From contig CP121690.1 in assembly GCA_038396605.1 (NCBI GenBank), positions 2,078,500-2,142,499 on the forward strand: a stretch of 64,000 nucleotides of DNA, written 5' to 3'. The notes beneath the pieces are model-generated. The model was not told the origin of the DNA and ran no database searches. It saw only the letters and a program-made list of their open reading frames with translations. Of this stretch, positions 8,231 to 15,640 are shown piece by piece (within the stretch, counting starts at the first letter, position 1; each line of letters opens with the position of its first letter). This DNA comes from Eubacteriales bacterium mix99. GTDB taxonomy: Bacteria > Bacillota > Clostridia > Caldicoprobacterales > DTU083. A program made the translations under genes and the position numbers.

Positions 8231-8353
8231 ACTATCCCCCCTTGACTTATCCAAAATAATGCTTGAATCACACAGATGATTACTCTATAATATTCCTGTG
8301 GGGGAAAACTGTGAAAGCCCAAAGCGGTAAAATCCGGTTTTCAGAAATAATAG

Positions 8354-8382
8354 GTGACAGATTGAGAATTTTATGTTATAAT
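8354..8382 (+). promoter_or_regulatory. Promoter of the tRNA-Thr/tRNA-Pro pair
   Basis: GTGACA (8354-8359), a 17-base spacer and TATAAT (8377-8382) lie 24 bases upstream of tRNA-Thr. Confidence 0.75.
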
Positions 8383-8406
8383 CAGTAGCTGTAATGCATA
8401 ACGGTT

Positions 8407-8482
8407 GCCAATATAGCTCAGCTGGCAGAGCAGCAGTTTCGTAAACTGCAGGTCAAGGGTTCGAATCCCTTTATTGGCTCCA
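8407..8482 (+). tRNA. tRNA-Thr, anticodon CGU
   Basis: A full cloverleaf can be drawn: acceptor stem GCCAATA/TATTGGC, anticodon stem GCAGT/ACTGC with loop TTCGTAA, giving anticodon CGT (reads ACG), T-arm GGGTTCGAATCCC, and an encoded CCA. Confidence 0.96.
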
Positions 8483-8489
8483 ATTTTAT

Positions 8490-8565
<76 letters not shown>

Positions 8566-8566
<1 letters not shown>

Positions 8567-8608
8567 GAAAGACATAGCTTCCGCCAAAGGTAAGCTATGT
8601 CTTTCTCT
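8566..8608 (+). terminator. Terminator of the tRNA pair
   Basis: AGAAAGACATAGCTT pairs with AAGCTATGTCTTTCT over 15 bp with an 11-base loop, and a pyrimidine-rich tail follows. The stem begins at the last base of the tRNA-Pro CCA end. Confidence 0.75.
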
Positions 8609-8700
8609 ATGTCTCAAAATTCAGAATTATAGATGCAGGCTTTAATATAATATGCAGATAAACTGGAATTGAACGAGTAGCCTTGAGTTATATTTATATT

Positions 8701-8804
8701 TTTGGAGGTAAAATAAGAAAGCACAACTACGTGTAGCGAAAATCCATGAAAGACTGGATTCTACTCACGGTAGAATTGTCTTCGCTTAAGCAGTTATTGC
8801 TTTG
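8701..8804 (+). promoter_or_regulatory. Structured leader upstream of the XRE gene, possible attenuator
   Basis: This gene-free stretch contains a ribosome binding site (GGAGG, 8704-8708) followed by a seven-codon frame ending in TAG at 8733-8735 whose first codon is ATA, not ATG. Next comes a branched fold: AGCGAA (8735-8740) with TTCGCT (8781-8786), enclosing AATCCA/TGGATT and CTAC/GTAG hairpins. A further weak hairpin (AAGCA/TGCTT) follows. This layout resembles leader-peptide attenuators in front of antibiotic-response genes, but that is inference. Confidence 0.35.
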
Positions 8805-8873
8805 CTTTGATTCATTTGTTAGAATAAGGATCAGAAAGAGCGCCCTTTACTTTTGCTAAAAAAGGTGAGCATT

Positions 8874-9674
8874 ATGAAATTACTTCTCGGAAACAAAATT
8901 AAAACTTTGCGTAAGGCTCGAGGCATTACGCAAGAGCAACTCGCCGATGCTATTGGTATATCTTTTCAAGCGGTGTCAAAATGGGAAAACAATATTGCCT
9001 TGCCCGATATTGCTCTTGCACCGTCTCTTGCCAGTTATTTCGGGGTGACGATGGATGAATTGTTTGAGTTCAACCTCAAGGAAATGAAGGAAAAAATTGA
9101 TGTCATTTGTGCAGAAGCATATCAATATCGTGAAAAAAATCCGGAAGAAAGTCGCCGTATACTTGAAGAAGGTTTGAAACAATATCCCGATAATGACATT
9201 CTTCTTAACAATCTTCTTTATGTGATGAACTACACGAATAACCCGGATGAAACCATTACTCTCGCCAGCCGATTGATTGAGAAAACTACCGAAAACGATA
9301 TCAAATACGATGCACTCCGCTTTCTAGCTTACGCTTATAACGCAAAGGGCGATACCACCTCAGCCATTGCAGCTATGAAGCAAATACCTGAGCTGTATTT
9401 CACAAAGCTCTCCGAAATGGCATTTATTTTGACAGGAAAACCAAAATACGAAGCTGCAGAAAAGCAAAAATGGATTTCCTTTGAGATATTGATTCAGATG
9501 ATGTGGAAAATAGCCGAATGCTATGAAGCAGATGGTAAAGCAAGTGAGGCAATTTCCGAAACCAGGCGAGCACTTGCTCTGGTAGAGGCATTACATGAAG
9601 AGCCAAAGATTGAACGATTCCAAAGCTATATCGAATATTTTAAAAATCAGATTGAGAGGATGAAAAATAAATAG
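8874..9674 (+). CDS. XRE-family transcriptional regulator with C-terminal repeat domain
   Basis: This 266-residue protein has a Cro/CI helix-turn-helix at residues 5-60 (IKTLRKARGITQEQLADAIG, then ISFQAVSKWENN) with the usual DxxLFEF segment after it. The remainder is mostly alpha-helical and resembles tetratricopeptide-like repeats (EESRRILEEGLKQYPDN, TTSAIAAMKQIPEL, ASEAISETRRALAL), which could bind a peptide or partner protein. The start at 8874 is chosen over a TTG at 8853 because AAGGTGAG lies just upstream. Base composition is lower in GC than the flanking genes. It leads an accessory cluster with antibiotic-modification-like genes, whose regulator it may be. Confidence 0.85.
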   Translation: MKLLLGNKIKTLRKARGITQEQLADAIGISFQAVSKWENNIALPDIALAPSLASYFGVTMDELFEFNLKEMKEKIDVICAEAYQYREKNPEESRRILEEGLKQYPDNDILLNNLLYVMNYTNNPDETITLASRLIEKTTENDIKYDALRFLAYAYNAKGDTTSAIAAMKQIPELYFTKLSEMAFILTGKPKYEAAEKQKWISFEILIQMMWKIAECYEADGKASEAISETRRALALVEALHEEPKIERFQSYIEYFKNQIERMKNK

Positions 9675-9788
9675 GAAATTCCAACCAAAATACACGATGC
9701 AATGTGTGTTACCGCCGATAAACTCCGTGGAATGATGAACAAAGGCGAATTTCTCAGTAAAGACATTGGAAAAATGGAGGACTGCAGA

Positions 9789-11387
9789 ATGAATCTTAAC
9801 GAAGCCATCCAAACCATGACAAACGAAATCGTATCTGTCCTCGTCGACAACACTCCGACCATTTATCTTTTCGGCTCGGTTGTGCTTGACGATTTCAGGC
9901 TCGGTTGGAGCGACATTGATATACTTGTTCTGACCGAACGTGAAATCACCGAGCAACAAGTAAACACATTGGTCGGGCTTCGGCAGAATATACTGGAACG
10001 CTACCACGGCAATCCATACTTTCGCTTGTTTGAAGGCGGTATGCTCACAGCAGATGCTTTTCTGAATGGCAAAAACGATCGAACGGTATATTGGGGAACC
10101 AGCGGTCAGCGTATAGCCAATAACTATAAGATGGACAGCTTCGGTATGGCGGAACTGCTGGACAGCGGCATCCTGCTTTATGGTGATGATATTCGCAGCA
10201 AAATGAACTATCCCACATATGCGCAAATGCGCGACGATATTGCCCGTCATGTTCAGGCAGCGCGAAAATGCGGTGTTGTTGTAGGTTGGTTGTTGGATAT
10301 TGCACGAGGTATTTACACCCTGAGAACTGGTAAAATCATTGCTAAAACTGACGCCGGTGAATGGGCGTTGGAAAATGGTTTATGCCCCGATAAAGAAGCT
10401 ATGCAAAAAGCTGTTCGGAATCGGAAAGAAGCACACATCGGACAAGAAAAGCGCGTTGATAATGCTGTTATTCAACGGTTTGCGAATGTTATAGATGAGG
10501 AATTTACGAATACAATCAGGCGTTTTGTGGAATCAGAACTGCAACGCATGAACACCACCTACACCACCCTCTCGTTAATCCGTAATAAAGACGGCGTTTC
10601 GGTCTGGCGAGTAATGACCGAAGCAGATAGCTATGTAGCGAAATGTTTTGACAAGCCGGAATACCGCCGCGAAATTGCCAACTATCAGCTTCTGAAATCG
10701 CTTGGCGTTCCCTCGCTGAGGGTAATCGCTCACACCGACTGCTCTCTTGTGATTGAGGATATAGAACACAGTGCCTATCGGATAGGCACTTCGGAAGATA
10801 TTAACGACCCCGAAATTGCTAAACTGATTGCCCACTGGTATAAGACACTTCATGAAAACGGGCGAGAGTATGCCAATACACATACGCTTTATGACGAGTG
10901 CGACTGCCTGACCTTTGATAACATGAGAGCCATTCAAGGAAAAACCGGTACAAGTGGGTTGCCCGTTTGGCGGTTGATTGAGGAACATTTTATTCAAATC
11001 CAAACTGCCGCCATGAGTCTTCCGCGAACTCTTACCTACAATGATTTTCATTTTACCAATCTTGCTGTGGCTCAGGACGGCTCTGACGCTTTGGTGTTTG
11101 ATTACAATATGCTGGGCAATGGGTATGTGTATTCCGACATCCGCAATGTGTGCGGGCATTTGGGAAACGAAGACGCAAGAAAGTCATTTCAGACTGAATA
11201 CGGCTCGTTTGACGAAAAAGAAAAGCTCGTTGATGATGTGGTAAACCTTTTGAACGGTCTGCATATTGCTTGCGGGCGAAAAAATTTCCCGGATTGGGGA
11301 CAAGGATTACTGGCAATGGTCAAGGATGGGAAATTGCAGACGGCAGTAGAAAAGCTGTTGGAAAGTAAAAGTGAGGTACTGGGATGA
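9789..11387 (+). CDS. AadA-like nucleotidyltransferase fused to an APH-like kinase domain
   Basis: This 532-residue protein joins two antibiotic-modification folds. Residues 1-250 resemble aminoglycoside adenylyltransferases: the polymerase-beta motif Gly29-Ser30 ... Asp42-Ile-Asp44 (FGSVVLDD...SDIDILVL), then the helical DUF4111-type part (LDIARGIYTLRTGKIIAKTD, AGEWALENG). Residues about 260-532 resemble aminoglycoside phosphotransferases, with a nucleotide-binding lobe (SVWRVM...YVAKCF), a catalytic loop Tyr417-Asn-Asp419-Phe-His-Phe-Thr-Asn424 and a metal-binding Asp438 (VFDYN). The usual first His of the loop (HxDxxxxN) is Tyr here. The start at 9789 follows GGAGG. An upstream in-frame extension from 9702 has no start site. 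It is coupled to the YdcF gene by ATGA. Substrate and activity are unknown. Confidence 0.8.
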   Translation: MNLNEAIQTMTNEIVSVLVDNTPTIYLFGSVVLDDFRLGWSDIDILVLTEREITEQQVNTLVGLRQNILERYHGNPYFRLFEGGMLTADAFLNGKNDRTVYWGTSGQRIANNYKMDSFGMAELLDSGILLYGDDIRSKMNYPTYAQMRDDIARHVQAARKCGVVVGWLLDIARGIYTLRTGKIIAKTDAGEWALENGLCPDKEAMQKAVRNRKEAHIGQEKRVDNAVIQRFANVIDEEFTNTIRRFVESELQRMNTTYTTLSLIRNKDGVSVWRVMTEADSYVAKCFDKPEYRREIANYQLLKSLGVPSLRVIAHTDCSLVIEDIEHSAYRIGTSEDINDPEIAKLIAHWYKTLHENGREYANTHTLYDECDCLTFDNMRAIQGKTGTSGLPVWRLIEEHFIQIQTAAMSLPRTLTYNDFHFTNLAVAQDGSDALVFDYNMLGNGYVYSDIRNVCGHLGNEDARKSFQTEYGSFDEKEKLVDDVVNLLNGLHIACGRKNFPDWGQGLLAMVKDGKLQTAVEKLLESKSEVLG

Positions 11388-11967
11388 ACAATAGAATTAA
11401 TGACGAAATCACCGATTTCATATTTATATCCGATAAGCCACGCAAAGCAGATGTTATCCTGCTACCGGGTGGCAGCGACCCAACTATTCCTGAAAAAGCG
11501 GCTGAATTGTTTGCAGACGGCTTTGCTCTATTTATTATTCCATCCGGTGGAGCGAGTATTAAAACGGGCAAGTTCAGCGTAAGGCCGACATTTATTGCGG
11601 CGATTACCCAACAGACTGCGCTTTCTATACGGATGTATTGCTGAAAAACGGGGTTCCGCATTCCGCAATCATTGGCGAAGATAAATCAGGTTTCACTAAA
11701 GAGAATGCTGCCTTGTCCAGGAAAGCTGCTGATGAATGCGGTTTGGATGTCAGCACGGCGATCGTGGTTTGCAAATCCTTTCACGCTCGTCGATGCCTGA
11801 TGTGTTATCAGTTTGCCTTCCCCGAAGCGGAAATTATGGTTGTTCCCGTGGATGTTTACGGCATCAACCGCGACAATTGGCACAATCATGACTACGGCGT
11901 AGAACGGGTGTTGGGCGAACTCGCCCGTTGCGGGAATCAGTTTTCAGAGGAGTTTAAACATGCCTGA
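11384..11967 (+). pseudogene. YdcF/DUF218-family protein, frameshifted
   Basis: The gene starts with an ATGA overlap on the previous stop. The first frame covers DVILLPGGSDPTIPEKAAEL and FIIPSGGASIKTGKFSV. Near 11575-11585 the homology moves to another frame: KADIYCGDYPTDCAFYTDVL, then LLKNGVPHSAIIGEDKSGFT, ENA and VVCKSFHARRCLMCYQFAFP. One missing base (or two extra) explains the shift. DUF218 proteins are small Rossmann-like enzymes of poorly defined function; the conserved GGGs and the acidic/basic pocket residues are all present across the two frames, so the gene was intact recently or the base is a sequencing error. Confidence 0.78.
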
Positions 11968-12080
11968 CTTATATTACCACGGAACCCTGATGCATGGTCA
12001 TATGCCGTAACTCATATTGGAGACAAGCTGCGTATCATGGAAGACTGGCAGAAGAGAATGGAGGCGGCGAATAATAGCAG
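11968..12080 (+). pseudogene. Short coding remnant between YdcF and GNAT genes
   Basis: An open frame with protein-like composition runs through this gap (for example YAVTHIGDKLRIMEDWQKRM) but has no start codon and ends within the GNAT gene start region. It reads like the C-terminal fragment of a lost gene. I do not recognise the family. Confidence 0.3.
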
Positions 12081-12581
12081 ATGGAAATTGAATTATTGTC
12101 TACGAAATATCGAGTGAAGCGAATGGAAGAAGCCGATATACCGGAAGTGTATATGCTTTGTAAAAACAATCCATTGTATTATCAATATTGTCCGCCATTT
12201 GTAACAATTTGCAGCTTAAAAAAAGATCTGACGTCATTACCAAAGGGAAAAGCACTGAAAGATAAATATTATCTTGGTTTTTATAAAGGTGAATTGCTTA
12301 TTGCGGTGATGGATTTAATATCCGGGTATCCCGATGCAAAAACCGCCTTTATAGGCTTCTTCATGATGAATCAGCAAGTACAGGGGAAGGGAATTGGGAC
12401 CGCCATCATCACGGAAGCCTGCAAATACTTAAAAGAATCAGGATTTTCTTCTGTAAAGCTTGGATATATGAAGGGAAATCCTCAAAGTGAATCCTTTTGG
12501 ATCAAGAATCATTTTCAAAAAACAGGTGTAGAAGCACAAACAGAAAGCCACGTAATTGTTGTGATGCAAAGACATCTCTAA
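12081..12581 (+). CDS. GNAT-family N-acetyltransferase
   Basis: This 166-residue protein shows the GNAT fold: an N-terminal beta strand with EEADIPEVYMLCKNN, central strands (AFIGFFMMNQQVQGKGIG), the acetyl-CoA pyrophosphate-binding motif QGKGIGTAI, and a helix-strand end (GFSSVKLGYMKGNPQSESFW, then KNHF). Such enzymes acetylate amines on small molecules or proteins; the acceptor is not known. No strong ribosome binding site precedes the ATG at 12081, and one at 12123 is an alternative start. It closes the AT-richer accessory island, where its neighbours also resemble antibiotic-modifying enzymes. Confidence 0.82.
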   Translation: MEIELLSTKYRVKRMEEADIPEVYMLCKNNPLYYQYCPPFVTICSLKKDLTSLPKGKALKDKYYLGFYKGELLIAVMDLISGYPDAKTAFIGFFMMNQQVQGKGIGTAIITEACKYLKESGFSSVKLGYMKGNPQSESFWIKNHFQKTGVEAQTESHVIVVMQRHL

Positions 12582-12732
12582 TCCAGGCGACTTAGCTGTT
12601 ATACATTCCAATACGGGACTTGTCGTCCGGAGGCAGATGGAGCAGCTACCTCCGGCGACGAGTTTGAATAATGATCTGAACAAAGCGTTCGCCTATCTCA
12701 GCAATACATAACTTGAATGAGTCCCATGATTC
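12582..12732. other. Island/glycan-operon boundary, no gene recognised
   Basis: The gap between the GNAT gene and the convergent GH3 gene contains a plus-strand frame without a start codon (DLAVIHSNTGLVVRRQMEQL) that could be a remnant. I see no terminator, integrase or direct repeat that would mark an attachment site. Confidence 0.3.
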
Positions 12733-15621
12733 CTATGATACTATTATGCTTTTGTTCAAATAGAAGCGGAAAAATTTCAACGAAGTCTGTACCGTAAAGC
12801 AAATGCGAAGATCGAATAGCCCATCCTGCGGGCAGATCTTGCAGTAAACGGGAGAAAATTGTGTCAGGCTTCCGGTGCCTGCAGATCTGCAAATGCCTAT
12901 CATCTCTCCTGTGTTATTGTCCGCAAGGATCAGGTCCGCATGTCCTGCAGGGGATGAAATCAACGCTTCGAAGGCATCACAGCCTTTTAGGTCCAGTCCT
13001 TTATATACGGCAAAACTCCGAAAATCCCTGGCTTCCAGATAGGGCTTTGCGTCTTTCCTGTCTGTGAGAAACTGTACTTCACGGTAATCGTCCACATCGA
13101 TGGCACTCCTCCTTTTTTGGGCATCCCTGCCGGTGATCTCTGTGCCAATTACATGAACCGTAACTTTACATCGTATATCTTCGGAAGATGCTCCAATTTG
13201 CAGGATATAATCTCCGTCCTCTACTACAAAGCATTCCGTATCCGTACACCAGAACGCCAGATCAGAAGCCCGAAAGGAAAGGTTCACACAAACGGACTGA
13301 CCTTTTTTCACGAAAACACGTTGAAAAGCCTTCAGCATTTTACGGGGCCTGGGATAGACCGATTTAGGCGGGACCACATAAAGCTGTACCACTTCGTCTC
13401 CATTACAAGGGCCGATGTTTTCCACGGTTACAGAAGCGCTGATTTTCTCGTCTTCTTTGTATACCTTCTTTTCTGTTTCTGCGTTGGAGTAGTCAAACTC
13501 AGTGTAACTTTGTCCATAGCCAAAAGGATAGAGAGGATCTCCATCAAAATATAGGTAAGTGGTCCTGTTTTTCATAATATCATAATCGTTCATGGCAGGT
13601 AGATCCCGAACAGAACGGTACCATGTCGTTGGAGTCCGGCCGGCAGGATTGTTATCGCCGAAAATTGTATTTGTTGCTACCCGCCCGAGACCTGGGCCAA
13701 GATGAGTAGAGCAGAGTACTGCCTTTGCTATTCTTCGTTCCTTCTCAATGGCGAAGGGATATCCAGTAATTAAATATAACAAGGTATTCTCATTGGCATG
13801 GCATGCAGCGTCCAATAATGCACTTTGCTTTAAAGGCAGACAGATATCCGGCCGGTCGTGTTCTTCACGGGCGTTGATAAGCGGATGATTGCCCGCACAA
13901 ACGATAACATAATCGGCTTCTCCAGCCAGTTTTGACGCTCTGTCCTTACCAGAGGACAAGACTTCTGTTTCAAATTGCTTTTCCAGACCGTCCCCGGGAG
14001 TTGATGCGGAAACGATATGCCCTGAATCATCGGCAATAATATCACGGTCCTGCCAGGATTTAAGATACAGAACACCATTTTCGTTCCTGGCTTTGATCAA
14101 TTCCTTGACAAACCAGCCAAAGGCTTCCTCTGAGACACAATTCATACCCGGATGAATCGAAATGGCAGAAGTATTATTCGTTTTGATTCCATCCGGAGCT
14201 TTTTTCAACCCGCTGCCTTCCGTGATGTATTTTCGGGTTCTTAAGGAACGGAGGGTCCAGGATCCGAATCCCCAATCACAGCATTCAAACACCTCCGCCC
14301 TTTCGATAGGGGAATCTGCAATCAGTTCCCCATTTTCACCAGTCCGGACATATTTTCCGGTCCGTCGGGATTTGAGAATGATATGATCAAAACATTCATC
14401 CATAAGAACCCGATTTTCTCCCAGCTTTTCCCGTAATCCTTCTGTCACAGATATTTGATGCGGAGCATAGCCACAGTACCAACAGGTATAGTTTTTATTG
14501 GCAAGTGGCCCCAAAACTGCCAGTTTACATTTACCATCGTCCTTCAATGGAAGCAGGCCTCTGTTTTCCAGAAGGATCATCGATTCTTCCGCTGCCCTTA
14601 CTGCCAATTGCTTATGCTTACTGCAGGCAAGGAGGGAAGGGTCCATATGAGCATATGGATTTTCCTCCGGATCGAAATCTCCAAGCATGAAACGGATCTG
14701 AAGCATGGCAGTCAAAGCCTTATCCAGGTTTTCTTCTGAAAGATATCCCCGGTTCAATGCTTCACGCACAGCTGGATCTACTATGTCACGGCTGTCCAGC
14801 ATCATATCTGCTCCCACACCGAGAACGCCTGCAATCGACTCTGCATGATTTGCCCAGGTGCGGTGGGCTGACACATTTTGTGCAAAATCTCCGCCATCGC
14901 TGACCGCAAAAATCATGCCCCATTTCTTTTTGCAGATTTCTGATACATCCGGGTTATTCAGGGCTTCTACTCCATTGATCCTATTGTAAGCGGTCATCAG
15001 GCCTACTGCACCACCTTCGCGGATTGCGGGCTCAAATGCCTTGAGATAGTATTCATGCTTCAGGCGTGGCGTGATATTTGCACTGGTGGTCTGACGTTCG
15101 TTTTCGTAGTTGTTTGCATAAAAGTGTTTGAGCAGGGGAGCGGACTTCAGATATTTTGGGTCCTTTCCCGCAAGGCCCTTCGTATAGGCAACTGTCATTT
15201 TCCCGGTCAGACAGGGATCTTCTCCATAAGCTTCCTCATTGCGTCCCCAGCGGGGATCCCGTTCCATATCCACAGTTGGGCCAAATAATACCAGGGAACT
15301 GGGGCTTTCCTCCATCTGATTGCTGATGCGCACCTCATCTCCGGCCATATCTCCCAGCTTTTCCATGAGAGCATCGTCAAACATGGCAGCCATACCCCAG
15401 GGCTGGGGGAGAATAGTGGTCTCCCGCTTGTTGTCGCGCTGAACCAGCCCCCTGGCAATTTCCACACCAAAGTTCGTCTTCCTGATTCCCAGGCGGGGTA
15501 CATCGTCCAGACGGGAGGTTACCATCCCAATCTTCTCTTCCCGGGTCAGATGAGATACCAGATCTTTCGCTCTTTCCTCAAAAGAAAGCGACGTCAATTG
15601 AAAACGATATAATGGTTTCAT
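12733..15621 (-). CDS. GH3 beta-glycosidase with inserted fascin-like domain
   Basis: This 962-residue enzyme belongs to glycoside hydrolase family 3 (beta-glucosidase/beta-xylosidase group). The N-terminal TIM-barrel part carries NGVEALN and the nucleophile Asp242 (FAVSDGGDF). The second GH3 domain (KLAVLGPLAN; VCAGN) is split by about 140 residues that look like a fascin-type beta-trefoil (LKSRRTGKYVRTGENG, LRSLRTRKYITEG). A fibronectin-III-like domain (VTVENIGPCNGDEVVQLYV) and a C-terminal CBM6-like beta domain follow. No signal peptide is seen, so it probably acts on imported oligosaccharides. The start at 15621 follows AAAGGAG. It is the last gene of the glycan operon, 19 bases after the GH2 gene. 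Confidence 0.9.
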   Translation of the reverse strand: MKPLYRFQLTSLSFEERAKDLVSHLTREEKIGMVTSRLDDVPRLGIRKTNFGVEIARGLVQRDNKRETTILPQPWGMAAMFDDALMEKLGDMAGDEVRISNQMEESPSSLVLFGPTVDMERDPRWGRNEEAYGEDPCLTGKMTVAYTKGLAGKDPKYLKSAPLLKHFYANNYENERQTTSANITPRLKHEYYLKAFEPAIREGGAVGLMTAYNRINGVEALNNPDVSEICKKKWGMIFAVSDGGDFAQNVSAHRTWANHAESIAGVLGVGADMMLDSRDIVDPAVREALNRGYLSEENLDKALTAMLQIRFMLGDFDPEENPYAHMDPSLLACSKHKQLAVRAAEESMILLENRGLLPLKDDGKCKLAVLGPLANKNYTCWYCGYAPHQISVTEGLREKLGENRVLMDECFDHIILKSRRTGKYVRTGENGELIADSPIERAEVFECCDWGFGSWTLRSLRTRKYITEGSGLKKAPDGIKTNNTSAISIHPGMNCVSEEAFGWFVKELIKARNENGVLYLKSWQDRDIIADDSGHIVSASTPGDGLEKQFETEVLSSGKDRASKLAGEADYVIVCAGNHPLINAREEHDRPDICLPLKQSALLDAACHANENTLLYLITGYPFAIEKERRIAKAVLCSTHLGPGLGRVATNTIFGDNNPAGRTPTTWYRSVRDLPAMNDYDIMKNRTTYLYFDGDPLYPFGYGQSYTEFDYSNAETEKKVYKEDEKISASVTVENIGPCNGDEVVQLYVVPPKSVYPRPRKMLKAFQRVFVKKGQSVCVNLSFRASDLAFWCTDTECFVVEDGDYILQIGASSEDIRCKVTVHVIGTEITGRDAQKRRSAIDVDDYREVQFLTDRKDAKPYLEARDFRSFAVYKGLDLKGCDAFEALISSPAGHADLILADNNTGEMIGICRSAGTGSLTQFSPVYCKICPQDGLFDLRICFTVQTSLKFFRFYLNKSIIVS

Positions 15622-15640
15622 TCGAACTCCTTTCTCATGC

